64,000 bases of DNA. Source: Alistipes sp. (GTDB lineage Bacteria > Bacteroidota > Bacteroidia > Bacteroidales > Rikenellaceae). Positions 1 through 9,761 of this stretch are shown in pieces. Both the position numbers and the translations under genes were made by a program. The first letter of the stretch is position 1. Each line of letters opens with the position of its first letter. The stretch spans positions 14,876-78,875 of the forward strand of contig JAIDUK010000007.1 of the NCBI GenBank assembly GCA_029060215.1. The letters are read 5' to 3'. Under the pieces are notes generated by a model. It was not told the DNA's origin, did no database searches, and saw only the letters and a list, made by a program, of their open reading frames with translations.

Positions 1-108
1 TACGTCACTTGGAAGCCCAACGATTTCGCCAAGCAGCTCGAATATTTCAATGGCCGAGGTTACATCAATTTTCACAAAGTTCCTCTTGCCAGCGAGTTGC
101 ACGAATGA
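1..108 (+). CDS. 3' end of an unidentified protein (partial)
   Basis: The window opens inside a plus-strand frame that reads 35 residues to a TGA at 106-108, followed 15 bases later by a strong terminator, so this is the tail of a real gene rather than a chance frame. The visible tail is mixed polar and aromatic and ends SELHE. I do not recognise the family and no domain can be assigned from this fragment. Confidence 0.6.
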   Translation, partial: YVTWKPNDFAKQLEYFNGRGYINFHKVPLASELHE

Positions 109-123
109 AAGCCGATCGCAAAA

Positions 124-168
124 CGGAGCCCGAAGCATAAGATCTTAGCTTCGGGCTCCGTCGTTTTT
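124..168 (+). terminator. Rho-independent terminator
   Basis: A perfect 13-bp stem (124-136 paired with 148-160) with an 11-base loop is followed by a T-rich run at 161-168. It lies between the convergent upstream plus-strand gene and birA on the minus strand. The left flank is A-rich as well, so it may also stop transcription from birA. Confidence 0.85.
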
Positions 169-189
169 GCGGGCAGGCCGGGTGCCTGT

Positions 190-918
190 TTATCGTTTCT
201 CGGCGATCACGAATTCGATCTCCCCGAAGAGGTATTCTCCGAGCGAACCGTCGGCCAGACGGACCATCAGTTCTCCGGCAGGGCGCACCCCCTCGATCGT
301 GCCCTCGACCTCGCCCAGCCCCGCGATGCGGTAGGCATGCCGTTCGCCCAGCCGGTACATGCGGTCGCGGTAGTCCTCTTGCAGGCGGCCCCGGTCGCCC
401 CGGCGGAGTTGTTCGAAGCGGCGTCCGCAGTGGTCGAGGAAAGTGCCGAGCACCTCCTCGCGGTCGAACGTGCGGCCCGCCAGCTGCGCCATCGACACCG
501 GGTTGGGCAGCGCCGGGTCGAATCCGGTCTGGTTGACGTTGATGCCGATGCCCGCGATCGTCCGTGCGAGGTTCGGCCCCGAGCAGTTGTGCTCGATGAG
601 CATCCCCACCAGCTTGCGGTCTCCGGCATAGATGTCGTTCGTCCACTTGATGCGGGTCGCGATGCCGTAGTGCGCGAAGGTGTCGGTCAGGGCCAGCGCC
701 ACGGCTTCCGAGAGCAGGAATTGTTCGTTCACGGGCAGGAACCGCGGTTCGAGCACCAGCGAGAATGTCAGGTTCTCGCCCTCGGGGCTGTGCCACATAT
801 GGCCGCGCTGGCCGCGTCCGGCGGTCTGCCGCTCGGCCCATACCGCGTCGCCGTGACGGTAGCGTGCGTCGCGGGCTTCGTCGTTGGTCGAGGTGGTCGT
901 GGCGAGACGGTAAATCAT
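190..918 (-). CDS. birA: biotin--[acetyl-CoA-carboxylase] ligase
   Basis: Cytoplasmic enzyme that activates biotin with ATP to biotinyl-AMP and transfers it to the lysine of biotin carboxyl carrier protein. The biotin-binding GRGQRG loop lies at about residues 34-39 and the KWTNDI motif (KWPNDI in most homologues) at about 90, followed by the catalytic KLVGML lysine region. There is no N-terminal helix-turn-helix, so it is the short monofunctional type without repressor activity. The frame extends back to a TTG at 948, but I prefer the ATG at 918: it gives the usual family N-terminus (MIYRL..TTSTNDEA) and a promoter-like TGTCTTTG sits at 940-947, inside the longer version. Confidence 0.93.
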   Translation of the reverse strand: MIYRLATTTSTNDEARDARYRHGDAVWAERQTAGRGQRGHMWHSPEGENLTFSLVLEPRFLPVNEQFLLSEAVALALTDTFAHYGIATRIKWTNDIYAGDRKLVGMLIEHNCSGPNLARTIAGIGINVNQTGFDPALPNPVSMAQLAGRTFDREEVLGTFLDHCGRRFEQLRRGDRGRLQEDYRDRMYRLGERHAYRIAGLGEVEGTIEGVRPAGELMVRLADGSLGEYLFGEIEFVIAEKR

Positions 919-1068
919 TGGATAATTAAAAATTGTTTGCAAAGACAAGCACGGCCGGTCTGTATCTAAGGCGGAGCGTTCGAAAGAGTGCGCAGATTCG
1001 GTTTTCGAGCCTGTCGAAATTCCACCGTGGTCCGATGAAATTTTTAATTCTTAATTTTTTATTTTTAA

Positions 1069-2415
1069 TTACTTGAATACTCCCGTGTAGGTTGCGGGCG
1101 AGAGCGCGCGCAGCTCGGCTTTCACGCTGTCGGCCACGTCGAGCGTCTCGATGAATCGGGCGATGGCCTCGGCGGTGATATGGTCGTTGGTGCGCGTCAG
1201 GGCCTTCAGCGCTTCGTAGGGCTTCGGATACCCCTCGCGGCGCAGGATGGTCTGGATGCCTTCGGCCACCACGGCCCAGTTCTCTTCCAGATCGAGGTCG
1301 AGGGCTTCGCGGTTGAGGATCAGTTTGCCCAGCCCTTTCAGCAGCGATTGCAGCGCAATGACCGTGTGGGCCATCGGCACCCCGATGTTGCGCAGCACGG
1401 TCGAGTCGGTCAGGTCGCGTTGCAGGCGCGAGAGCGGCAGCTTGGCCGCAAGGTGTTCGTAGATGGCGTTGGCCATGCCCAGATTGCCTTCGGCGTTCTC
1501 GAAATCGATCGGGTTCACTTTGTGGGGCATGGCGCTCGAGCCCACTTCGCCCGCCTTGATGCGTTGTTTGAAGTATTCTTCCGAAATATACATCCACATG
1601 TCGCGCGCAAGGTCGATCAGGATCGTGTCGATGCGCTTCAGGTTGTCGAAGATCGCCGCCAGATTGTCGTAGTGTTCGATCTGGGTGGTGTATTGCGAGC
1701 GGTCGAGCCCCAGCCGTTCGTTCACGAAACGGTTGGCGAACGCCACCCAGTCGATGGCCGGATAGGCCGCATGGTGGGCATTGAAGTTGCCCGTCGCTCC
1801 GCCGAACTTGGCCGGAACGGCCGTGCCGTGGAGCATGGCCAGTTGTTTTTCGAGCCGTTCCACATAGACCATCATTTCCTTGCCGAGGGTCGTCGGCGAG
1901 GCGGGCTGCCCGTGGGTGCGTGCCAGCATCGGCACGGCGCGCCATTCGTCGGCGAAGGCGGCCAGCCGGTCGCGCACTTCTTCGATCATCGGGTAGTAGA
2001 CGTTGTTGAGCGCATCCTTGAGCGAGAGCGGAATCGACGTGTTGTTGATGTCTTGCGAGGTCAGTCCGAAGTGGACGAATTCCTTGTATGCGGCCAGCCC
2101 GAGGGCATCCATCTTCTCCTTGATGATGTATTCGATGGCCTTGACATCGTGGTTGGTCACCGCTTCGATCTCCTTCACCCGCTCGGCATCGGCCGGTGCG
2201 AAATCGAGGTAGAGGCCGCGCAGGGCGGTCAGTTGTGCGCGGTCGACGCCCGCCAGCTGCGGCAGGGGCAGTTCGCACAGCGCAATGAAGTATTCCACTT
2301 CCACACGGATGCGGTAGCGGATCAGGGCTTGTTCCGAAAAGTAGTCGGCCAGTTTTTCCGTTTTGTTGCGGTAGCGCCCGTCGACGGGCGAGATGGCGGT
2401 CAGGGGATTCAGCAT
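1069..2415 (-). CDS. purB: adenylosuccinate lyase
   Basis: Purine biosynthesis enzyme that splits SAICAR to AICAR and adenylosuccinate to AMP, in both cases releasing fumarate; it acts as a cytoplasmic homotetramer. The fumarase/aspartase superfamily signature is clear (SSAMPHKVNPIDFENAEGN), together with the TSQDINNT segment and the THGQPASPTTLGKE segment. The 448-aa length and the MLNPLTAISPVDGRY start match the E. coli-type PurB; the frame stays open 29 codons further upstream, but that part would run into the promoter region shared with the divergent gene. It is transcribed away from the DUF4834-mlaEF operon. Confidence 0.96.
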   Translation of the reverse strand: MLNPLTAISPVDGRYRNKTEKLADYFSEQALIRYRIRVEVEYFIALCELPLPQLAGVDRAQLTALRGLYLDFAPADAERVKEIEAVTNHDVKAIEYIIKEKMDALGLAAYKEFVHFGLTSQDINNTSIPLSLKDALNNVYYPMIEEVRDRLAAFADEWRAVPMLARTHGQPASPTTLGKEMMVYVERLEKQLAMLHGTAVPAKFGGATGNFNAHHAAYPAIDWVAFANRFVNERLGLDRSQYTTQIEHYDNLAAIFDNLKRIDTILIDLARDMWMYISEEYFKQRIKAGEVGSSAMPHKVNPIDFENAEGNLGMANAIYEHLAAKLPLSRLQRDLTDSTVLRNIGVPMAHTVIALQSLLKGLGKLILNREALDLDLEENWAVVAEGIQTILRREGYPKPYEALKALTRTNDHITAEAIARFIETLDVADSVKAELRALSPATYTGVFK

Positions 2416-2462
2416 GGCGGGTTCGGTTTTGTTCGTTTTGGCGTCAAATTTAAGACAATAAA

Positions 2463-2491
2463 TTGAATTACGCATAATTTTCTTACCTTTG
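2463..2491 (+). promoter_or_regulatory. Bacteroidetes-type promoter for the DUF4834-mlaEF operon
   Basis: A -33 TTG at 2463-2465 and a perfect -7 box TACCTTTG at 2484-2491 are separated by 18 bases, as in Bacteroidetes sigma-ABfr promoters. It points at the start codon at 2517. Confidence 0.7.
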
Positions 2492-2516
2492 CAAGGTTCC
2501 AATCGTGGTTCGTATC

Positions 2517-2909
2517 ATGAAATTTCTTGCCGCCATACTCGACGCTCTGACCGCTTTCGTGCAGCGCAATCCGTTGTTCGTGTTGTCGGTCGTGGTGCTG
2601 GCGCTCGTCGCTCCGGCCCTGTTGAAGGGCGTCGCCGCTTTCATCCTCTATCTGTTTTTGGGTTTCGTCCTTTTCGTCGGCGTGCTGGTGTTGTTGCTTC
2701 GTTGGCGGATCTGGCGCGTGCAGCGCGACATGGAGCGGCAGTTCCGCGCCGGTGGGCCCGGCTATTCGGACGGCAGCCCGTTCGCCGGGCGGCAGCGTCG
2801 CGGCCGCGAGGGCGATGTGCGGGTCCACAAGACCGCCGGCACCCCCGAAAAACGGGTCGCGAGCGACGTGGGCGATTACGTGGAGTTCGAGGAGACCAAA
2901 GAAAAATAG
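2517..2909 (+). CDS. DUF4834-type small membrane protein
   Basis: 130-residue protein with hydrophobic stretches at about residues 20-40 and 45-65, then a basic and polar cytoplasm-like tail that ends in EFEETKEK. Proteins of this kind (DUF4834) sit just upstream of the lipid-transport permease in Bacteroidales; no biochemical role is known to me. I place the start at the ATG at 2517; a GTG at 2505 in the same frame is too close to the promoter to be likely. The next gene follows after 4 bases, so it is probably co-translated with mlaE. Confidence 0.75.
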   Translation: MKFLAAILDALTAFVQRNPLFVLSVVVLALVAPALLKGVAAFILYLFLGFVLFVGVLVLLLRWRIWRVQRDMERQFRAGGPGYSDGSPFAGRQRRGREGDVRVHKTAGTPEKRVASDVGDYVEFEETKEK

Positions 2910-2913
2910 GGTT

Positions 2914-3657
2914 ATGTTCCGACTTTTCGCCAACATAGGGCGCTACTTCATCTTGATGGGCAAGGTCTTTTCCCGGCCCGAGAAGATTTCCATCTACCGG
3001 CGGCGCATCGTCTACGAAATGGAGGCGCTGGGCGTCGATTCCATCGGGCTGACGGCCATCATTTCGGTCTTCATCGGCGCGGTCATCACGCTCCAGATGT
3101 GCATCAACCTCGAGTCGCCTTTCATCCCGCGGTCGCTGGTCGGCTATGCCACGCGCGAAACCATGATTCTGGAGTTCTCCTCGACGGTCGTGGCGTTGAT
3201 TTTGGCCGGTAAGGTGGGGTCGAGCATCGCTTCCGAAATCGGCACCATGCGCATCACCGAGCAGATCGACGCGCTCGAAATCATGGGGGTCAATTCCGCG
3301 TCGTATCTGATTCTGCCCAAGATCGTCGCCGCGGTCCTCTTCTTCCCGTTCCTCACCGTCCTGTCGATCCTCATCGGCATCTCGGGCGGCTGGGCCATTT
3401 CCTATCTGACGGGCATCATGCTCCCGGCCGATTACGTCGACGGCCTGCTGATGGATTTCAAGCCCTATTCGATCACCTATTCGCTCATCAAGATGGCCGT
3501 CTTCGCCTACCTCATCACTTCCATCTCCGCCTTTTTCGGCTACTACGCCAAGGGCAATTCGCTCGAAGTCGGGGCCGCGTCCACGCGGGCCGTGGTCGTC
3601 GGGTCGGTGGTCATCATGATCTTCAACCTCATGCTCACGCAGATCCTTCTGATATGA
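2914..3657 (+). CDS. mlaE: MlaE-type ABC transporter permease
   Basis: Inner-membrane permease of the MlaE/YrbE (TTG2B) family, which moves phospholipid between the inner membrane and the MCE-protein periplasmic system. The 247-aa product has an N-terminal amphipathic stretch, about five membrane segments and the family's central EIGTMRITEQIDALEIMGVN motif, the part that contacts the ATPase. The start at 2914 gives the normal family length. Its stop overlaps the start of the ATPase gene by four bases (ATGA), indicating translational coupling. The MCE substrate-binding protein is not in the immediate vicinity. Confidence 0.93.
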   Translation: MFRLFANIGRYFILMGKVFSRPEKISIYRRRIVYEMEALGVDSIGLTAIISVFIGAVITLQMCINLESPFIPRSLVGYATRETMILEFSSTVVALILAGKVGSSIASEIGTMRITEQIDALEIMGVNSASYLILPKIVAAVLFFPFLTVLSILIGISGGWAISYLTGIMLPADYVDGLLMDFKPYSITYSLIKMAVFAYLITSISAFFGYYAKGNSLEVGAASTRAVVVGSVVIMIFNLMLTQILLI

Positions 3658-4409
3658 TACGCGCCCAACACCTCGTCAAGTCGTTCGACGGCCGTACGGT
3701 CCTCGACGATGTCTCCGTCGAGTTCGAGACCGGCAAGACCAACCTCATCATCGGCAAGAGCGGCTCGGGCAAGACCGTGCTGCTCAAAAGTCTGGTCGGG
3801 CTGCACGAGATCGATTCGGGAGCCGTGTGGTACGACGACGTCAATTTCACCGGCTTGGGTTTCCGCGAGCGCAAGGCTATCCGCAAGGACATCGGCATGA
3901 TCTTTCAGGGGGGCGCCCTGCTCGATTCTTCGTCGGTCGCGGAGAACGTCAGGCTGCCGCTCGACCTCTTCACCGAGCAGTCCGAGGCCGAGAAGCGCGA
4001 GCGGGTCGATTTCTGTCTCCAGCGCGTGCGGCTCGAAAACGCCGGCCACCTCTATCCCGCCGAGCTTTCCGGCGGCATGATCAAGCGCGTCGCCATCGCC
4101 CGGGCCATCGTGCTCAATCCCCGCTACCTCTTTTGCGACGAGCCCAATTCGGGGCTCGACCCGCAGACGTCGATCGTCATCGACAACCTCATCCACGAGA
4201 TTACCTGCGAGTACAACATCACCACCATCATCAATACCCACGACATGAACTCCGTCATGGAAATCGGCGAGAAGATTGTATATATCCACGAGGGGCACAA
4301 ATGGTGGGAGGGTACCAAGGACGATATTCTCCACGCCGACAACCCCGAGTTGAACGCTTTCGTCTTCGCTTCGGCCATGGCCAAGCGCGCCAAGGCGGCC
4401 GTTCGTTGA
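3654..4409 (+). CDS. mlaF: MlaF-type ABC transporter ATP-binding protein
   Basis: ATPase partner of the permease encoded just upstream. It shows Walker A GKSGSGKT at about residues 34-41, the ABC signature LSGGMIKR, and Walker B ending CDEPNSGLD, followed by the D-loop and the switch histidine in NTHDM. The 251-aa length is that of a complete single NBD. It would energise retrograde or anterograde phospholipid movement as part of the Mla-like complex. Confidence 0.93.
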   Translation: MIRAQHLVKSFDGRTVLDDVSVEFETGKTNLIIGKSGSGKTVLLKSLVGLHEIDSGAVWYDDVNFTGLGFRERKAIRKDIGMIFQGGALLDSSSVAENVRLPLDLFTEQSEAEKRERVDFCLQRVRLENAGHLYPAELSGGMIKRVAIARAIVLNPRYLFCDEPNSGLDPQTSIVIDNLIHEITCEYNITTIINTHDMNSVMEIGEKIVYIHEGHKWWEGTKDDILHADNPELNAFVFASAMAKRAKAAVR

Positions 4410-4513
4410 GGTCAAAGGCGGCAGGCGGCCGTTCCGCATACGGAATTTCCGGCGCCTCTCCGGAGCCCCCGAATGCGGTGAATGAGGGTTTATTAAAAAA
4501 ACTTAATTTTTTA

Positions 4514-4545
4514 TTTGCGTATAATATATAAAGTGTATACTTTTG
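4514..4545 (+). promoter_or_regulatory. promoter of gapA
   Basis: A -33 TTTG (4514-4517) and a -7 box TACTTTTG (4538-4545) are 20 bases apart in the AT-rich gap 4410-4595, giving a leader of about 45 bases before the gapA ATG. Confidence 0.7.
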
Positions 4546-4568
4546 CGCTGTGAAAAAAATAACGATAA

Positions 4569-5612
<1,044 letters not shown>

Positions 5613-5630
5613 TCGTCCGCTCCATACGGA

Positions 5631-5669
5631 AATTCCGGCGCTCCCGCAGGGGGCGCCGGAATTCGTTTT
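5631..5669 (+). terminator. Rho-independent terminator of gapA
   Basis: An 11-bp perfect stem (5631-5641 with 5653-5663) is followed by a short T run at 5665-5668. Confidence 0.8.
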
Positions 5670-5792
5670 GCAGGGCCGGTGTGCGTTCGATTAAAAATTC
5701 CCGATTAGCCTGTGTCGCTTCGGTCGTCGGTTGCCGCGCTCGTTTGTTCGCTTGCAATAGTGCCGTTTGACCGGTCTGTGTTGTGCTTCGGA

Positions 5793-6209
5793 TTAGCGGG
5801 CGCCTCCTTTCTCCACCCGCATTTCGATCGATGCGCCCGACCATTGGTTGATCTTGCGGACGATTCGGTTCACTCGTCGGCCGCCATAGGCGATCGTCAG
5901 TTCGATGTCGAAGGGTTGCGTCGCGTCGATGTCGTCGCCCGACGGCAGGGTGTGGGGGATGATGTAGACATAGAGTTGCAGGTGGTCGCACGGCGCCGTC
6001 GTCAGCGTTATCTTGCGGTCTCGGGCCATGTCTGCCGGCGGTTCCTTGAGTTCTGCGCCTACGTCGGCCACATGCGAGCAGACCGTCGCAAATTCCGTCC
6101 GGCGTTCTTCCGCGTCGAAGCAGCCGGCCATCAGCGCTGCATTGTAGCGCCACCAGCCCGGGTAGTCGCTCGTTATCTTTACGGTGAATCCTTTTTTCGT
6201 CGTCGCCAT
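5793..6209 (-). CDS. hypothetical protein
   Basis: 138-residue soluble protein without signal peptide or membrane segment that I cannot place in a family. It starts MATTKKGFTVKIT, contains a WWRYNAALMAG segment and ends in a basic MRVEKGGAR tail. The ATG at 6209 is preferred: the -7 box TATCTTTG lies only 4 bases upstream of it (6213-6220 on the reverse strand), so any longer version would start inside the promoter and this message may be nearly leaderless. The gene shares its upstream region with a small array of repeats. Confidence 0.7.
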   Translation of the reverse strand: MATTKKGFTVKITSDYPGWWRYNAALMAGCFDAEERRTEFATVCSHVADVGAELKEPPADMARDRKITLTTAPCDHLQLYVYIIPHTLPSGDDIDATQPFDIELTIAYGGRRVNRIVRKINQWSGASIEMRVEKGGAR

Positions 6210-6212
6210 GTC

Positions 6213-6434
6213 GCAAAGATAGTGCAAGTCGAGAGCAGTCGCAAATTTTTTGCAGACGCCGAGACGCTGCCTATTTTATGTAAAGATAGCGTAAGTCGGG
6301 AGTAAAAGCAAGTTTCTTGTTGGTGCTTCGGTTCATAAATCCCGGCTCTTAGCCGGGCGAGACGCCGCCTATCTTCTGTAAGGATAGTGCAAGTTGGGAG
6401 TAAAAGCAAACTCGCTTATCTTCCGTAAAGATGG
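6213..6434. repeat. degenerate tandem repeat array with embedded promoter boxes
   Basis: Two 51-base units (6261-6311 and 6360-6410) match at nearly every base; a third partial copy lies at 6213-6245 and a fourth at 6411-6434. Each unit contains CTATcTTnTGTAAaGATAG, a small hairpin, and on the reverse strand an ACTATCTTT element that looks like a -7 box. Between units two and three is a 7-bp hairpin (6341-6357). Confidence 0.7.
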
Positions 6435-6476
6435 AAAACATCGCGTCGTTTTCTTTGCAGATGTCTTATTTTTTCC

Positions 6477-6484
6477 TAACTTTG
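6477..6484 (+). promoter_or_regulatory. -7 box of the DUF177-rpmF-plsX-fabH operon
   Basis: TAACTTTG at 6477-6484 stands 18 bases before the DUF177 ATG. Confidence 0.6.
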
Positions 6485-6502
6485 CGCACTATTTGTGTTC
6501 AG

Positions 6503-7063
6503 ATGGATGCAACAAAAGGATATTCCATTGCTTACAAAGGGTTGAAAAACGGCGTCCACGACTTTTCTTTCAAGGTCGGCGGGGTGTTTTTCGAGGCTTT
6601 CGGCAGTACGGAGATCAAGGACGGGGATTGCGGCGTCGAGGTGGTTTGCGCCAAGTCCGAAACGCAGCTCGCCCTCGATGTTGCCATCCGCGGCAGCGTT
6701 GTCGTCGCTTGCGACCGTTGTCTGGAGGATTGCCGCGTTCCCGTCGGTTTCGAGGGGCGTTTGCTCGTCAAGTTCTCCGGCGAGCCGTTGGAGTACGACG
6801 GCGAGGTGTTGTGGCTTTCGCCCGGCGAGGACGAGGCCGATCTGGCACAATACATTTACGAAAGCATCGTTTTGTCGTTGCCTTACCAGCGGGTCCATCC
6901 CGAGGGCGGGTGCGACCCCGAGATGTTGCGGCGTTTTAGGATCGTCTCCGGCGAGGAGTTCGACCGGATCGAGGCCCGCAGCGGGCAGGAGGGGGTCAAA
7001 AGCGGCGATCGGGAGAAGCTCGCGGCGCTCAAGGAGCGGTTGGAGCAGCCCGACGAAAAGTGA
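6503..7063 (+). CDS. DUF177 (YceD) family protein
   Basis: 186-residue protein of the YceD/DUF177 family, which almost always precedes rpmF (ribosomal protein L32) in bacteria and is linked to 23S rRNA handling and ribosome assembly. The family cysteine pair is visible in VACDRCLEDC, followed by the acidic region and the YIYESIVLSLPYQRVHP segment. The start at 6503 follows the -7 box; an ORF reaching back to 6431 would cross it. Next genes are rpmF, plsX and fabH in the conserved order. Confidence 0.88.
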   Translation: MDATKGYSIAYKGLKNGVHDFSFKVGGVFFEAFGSTEIKDGDCGVEVVCAKSETQLALDVAIRGSVVVACDRCLEDCRVPVGFEGRLLVKFSGEPLEYDGEVLWLSPGEDEADLAQYIYESIVLSLPYQRVHPEGGCDPEMLRRFRIVSGEEFDRIEARSGQEGVKSGDREKLAALKERLEQPDEK

Positions 7064-7149
7064 GGGTTTTCCTCTGGCCCGGGCAGTGCCGAGTTTCCGC
7101 CCGGGTCGGGAAGTAATATGAATACGAACTAATTTTTTTATATTGTACC

Positions 7150-7335
7150 ATGGCACATCCTAAACACAAAGTCTCGTCGACGCGACGCGACAAGAGAAGA
7201 ACCAACTACAAGGCGGTGGTTCCTACGGTCGTCACCTGCTCGAACTGCGGCGCCGCTACCCTCTACCACCGGGTTTGCCCCGAGTGCGGTTTCTACCGCG
7301 GCAAGCTCGCCATCGAGAAGAAGGCCGCCGAATAG
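7150..7335 (+). CDS. rpmF: 50S ribosomal protein L32
   Basis: 61-residue ribosomal protein with the MAHPKHKVSSTRRDKRR start and a zinc ribbon formed by CSNCG and CPECG. It sits in the large ribosomal subunit. It lies between the DUF177 gene and plsX, coupling ribosome and lipid synthesis genes in one transcription unit as in most bacteria. Confidence 0.97.
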   Translation: MAHPKHKVSSTRRDKRRTNYKAVVPTVVTCSNCGAATLYHRVCPECGFYRGKLAIEKKAAE

Positions 7336-7508
7336 GCCCTGCGGCAGAAGGAGCGTATCCCCCGGGTGCGTTCCCTTTCCGTTTTCGGGCCCCTGCTTCC
7401 CGGGTTTCGTCTCCCGTGCGGTCCGGTTCCGCGTCTTCGCGGTTCCCGGGCGTGCGTGCGTCGGTGCCGGTGCGGCAGGTGCAGTATGTAAAACCTAATC
7501 GCACAAGT

Positions 7509-8456
7509 ATGTTAAAGATTGGTGTAGACGCCATGGGCGGCGACTTCGCTCCCGAGGCGGCGGTCAAGGGGGCCGTCATGGCATTGGAGTCCGTCGGCAG
7601 CGAGAGCCGCATCGTGCTCTTCGGCAACGAGGCGCAGATTCGGGCCGTGCTCGCCACCGAGGGTTGCCCGGCCGAGAGGTTCGACATCGTCCCCACCACC
7701 GAGGTCATCGAGATGGGCGATCACCCCGCCAAGGCTTTTCAGGCCAAGGCCGATTCGTCGATTACCGTCGGTTTCGGTTATCTGGCCAAGGGGGCGATCC
7801 ACGGATTCGCCAGCGCCGGGTCTACCGGCGCTATGATGGTCGGTTCGATGTACGCCGTCAAGCCCGTCGAGGGGGTCATCCGGCCCACCATTTCGTCCCT
7901 CGTGCCTACGGCCGCCGGACGTCCGGCCCTTTTGTTGGACGTCGGTCTGAACGTCGATTGCAAGCCCGAGGTGTTGGCCCAGTACGGTCTGATCGGTTCG
8001 ATCTTCGCCGAATCGGTGCTCGGCATCGCGTCGCCGCGCGTCGCCATTCTCAACATCGGCGAGGAGGAGACCAAGGGCAATGCGCAGGCCAAGGCGGCTC
8101 ACGATCTCTTGCGCGAGGAGAAGCGGATCAACTTCGTCGGCAACGTCGAGGGTTCGCACATCTTCTCCGGCAAGGTCGCCGACGTCATCGTCTGCGACGG
8201 CTTCGTCGGCAACACCGTCCTCAAGATGGCCGAGGGTCTCTACCGCATCAACAAGGCGCTCGGGGGCGGCAATGCTTTCTGGGACGCCATGAATTACGAG
8301 AACGTGGGCGGCACCCCCGTTTTGGGTGTCAACGCTCCCGTGGTCATCGGGCACGGGTGTTCGTCGCCGTTGGCCATCAAGAACATGATTCTCACCACCG
8401 AGCGTTGCATCCGTACCGAGGTCACCGCCAAGGTGCAGCGTGCATTCAACAACTAA
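7509..8456 (+). CDS. plsX: phosphate acyltransferase PlsX
   Basis: Converts acyl-ACP and phosphate to acyl phosphate, the acyl donor for PlsY in phosphatidic acid synthesis; peripheral membrane enzyme. The 315-aa product shows the family start IGVDAMGGDFAP and the FASAGSTGAMM, GHGCSSP and NIGEEETKGN segments. The ATG at 7509 is chosen because the open frame before it overlaps rpmF and has no family match. fabH follows after 21 bases. Confidence 0.95.
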   Translation: MLKIGVDAMGGDFAPEAAVKGAVMALESVGSESRIVLFGNEAQIRAVLATEGCPAERFDIVPTTEVIEMGDHPAKAFQAKADSSITVGFGYLAKGAIHGFASAGSTGAMMVGSMYAVKPVEGVIRPTISSLVPTAAGRPALLLDVGLNVDCKPEVLAQYGLIGSIFAESVLGIASPRVAILNIGEEETKGNAQAKAAHDLLREEKRINFVGNVEGSHIFSGKVADVIVCDGFVGNTVLKMAEGLYRINKALGGGNAFWDAMNYENVGGTPVLGVNAPVVIGHGCSSPLAIKNMILTTERCIRTEVTAKVQRAFNN

Positions 8457-8477
8457 TCGAAACAAGCTATCAGACAA

Positions 8478-9506
8478 ATGGGAAAGATAACAGCAGCGAT
8501 AACGGGTGTCGGGCAGTATCTGCCGGATTACCTTCTGACCAACGACGAGTTGAGTACGATGGTCGATACCAACGACGAGTGGATCACTTCGCACACGGGT
8601 ATCAAGACGCGTCACATCCTCAAGGGCGAGGGCATCGGTACTTCGTACATGGGTGCGCGCGCCATCCAGAACCTTCTCGACAAAACCGGCATCGATCCCA
8701 TGGAGATCGACGTCGTCATCTGCGCCACCATCACCCCCGACATGTTCTTCCCCTCTACGGGCAACCTCATCGCCGATCAGGCCGGGTGCAAGAACGCTTT
8801 CGCCTACGACGTGTCGGCCGCTTGCTCCGGCTTCCTCTTCGCGTTGACCACCGGCGCCGCTTTCATCGAGTCGGGCCGCGGTAAGAAGGTCATCGTCGTC
8901 GGTGCCGACAAGATGTCGTCGATCATCGATTACAAGGACCGTTCGACGTGTCCGCTCTTCGGCGACGGCGCCGCTGCCGTGTTGCTCGAGCCCAATACCG
9001 AGGGGTTGGGCGTCATCGATTCCATGTTGCGTTCCGACGGTTCGGGCGAGTTGCAGCTCTACATGAAGGCCGGCGGGTCGCGTTATCCCGCTTCCGCCGA
9101 GACCGTGGCCAACAATTGGCATACCATCACATGGGACGGGCAGGCCGTCTTCAAGGCTGCCGTTTCCAAGATGGCCGACGTCTCGGTCGAGATGATGGAG
9201 CGCCACAACCTCACGGGCGACGATATCCGTTACCTCGTGCCGCATCAGGCCAATCTGCGTATCATCGACGCCACCGCGCGCCGCATGGGCATCACGGCCG
9301 ACAAGTGCATGATCAATATCGACCGCAACGGCAATACCACCGCCGCTACGATTCCTACCTGTCTCTACGATTACGAGAAGGAGCTTCGTCCCGGCGACAA
9401 CCTCATCCTCTCCGCGTTCGGCGGTGGGTATACGTGGGGTGCCATCTACGTCAAGTGGGCGTACGACGGTTCGAAGGTTTGTCAGGTCAAGACCGACAAG
9501 CAGTAG
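8478..9506 (+). CDS. fabH: 3-oxoacyl-ACP synthase III
   Basis: Starts fatty acid synthesis by condensing acyl-CoA with malonyl-ACP. The catalytic triad is in place: Cys116 in [11 protein letters not shown], the histidine in VPHQANLRI and the asparagine in [11 protein letters not shown]. At 342 aa it is slightly longer than the E. coli enzyme. It ends the DUF177-rpmF-plsX-fabH block. A short CCGG hairpin at 9511-9525 follows the stop but lacks a T run. Confidence 0.96.
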   Translation: MGKITAAITGVGQYLPDYLLTNDELSTMVDTNDEWITSHTGIKTRHILKGEGIGTSYMGARAIQNLLDKTGIDPMEIDVVICATITPDMFFPSTGNLIADQAGCKNAFAYDVSAACSGFLFALTTGAAFIESGRGKKVIVVGADKMSSIIDYKDRSTCPLFGDGAAAVLLEPNTEGLGVIDSMLRSDGSGELQLYMKAGGSRYPASAETVANNWHTITWDGQAVFKAAVSKMADVSVEMMERHNLTGDDIRYLVPHQANLRIIDATARRMGITADKCMINIDRNGNTTAATIPTCLYDYEKELRPGDNLILSAFGGGYTWGAIYVKWAYDGSKVCQVKTDKQ

Positions 9507-9582
9507 TCTTCCCGGTTTTTCCGGGCAGTCGGATAGTTCGGCTTAGGCCGGACGGACATTTATAAAGGGTAAACAACTCTTT

Positions 9583-9761
9583 ATACCTAACAGTGAACTT
9601 GGGACCCTCCGAAGGAGGTTGTTTAGCACGGTATAATAGTTGTCAGTCCCGGTTGTGTCCTGCTTGCTTTTTGCAAGCAGGGCTTGACTGGGGCGCAGGA
9701 CAGCTTCCGTGCAATGGTTCCCAAGACCTGCTGTTAGGGGCTGACACCGCGCCCTTTTTTT
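9583..9761 (+). ncRNA. ssrS: 6S-like RNA (Bacteroidales type)
   Basis: The ends pair with each other: CCTAACAG (9586-9593) with CTGTTAGG (9731-9738), CTTGGGA (9598-9604) with TCCCAAG, and GCACGG with CCGTGC further in, leaving a large internal bubble and a terminal hairpin GCTTGC/GCAAGC near 9662-9677. This long interrupted rod with a central bubble is the architecture of 6S RNA, which binds RNA polymerase. A GGGC/GCCC hairpin and seven Ts (9737-9761) would end it. No protein frame fits. It may correspond to the RNA family named Bacteroidales-1, which I recall being equated with 6S; that identity is from memory. Confidence 0.6.

Noticed and set aside
6213..6434. Short CRISPR array
   Set aside because: The units are degenerate, abut without uniform spacers and contain promoter-like elements; no cas genes are near.
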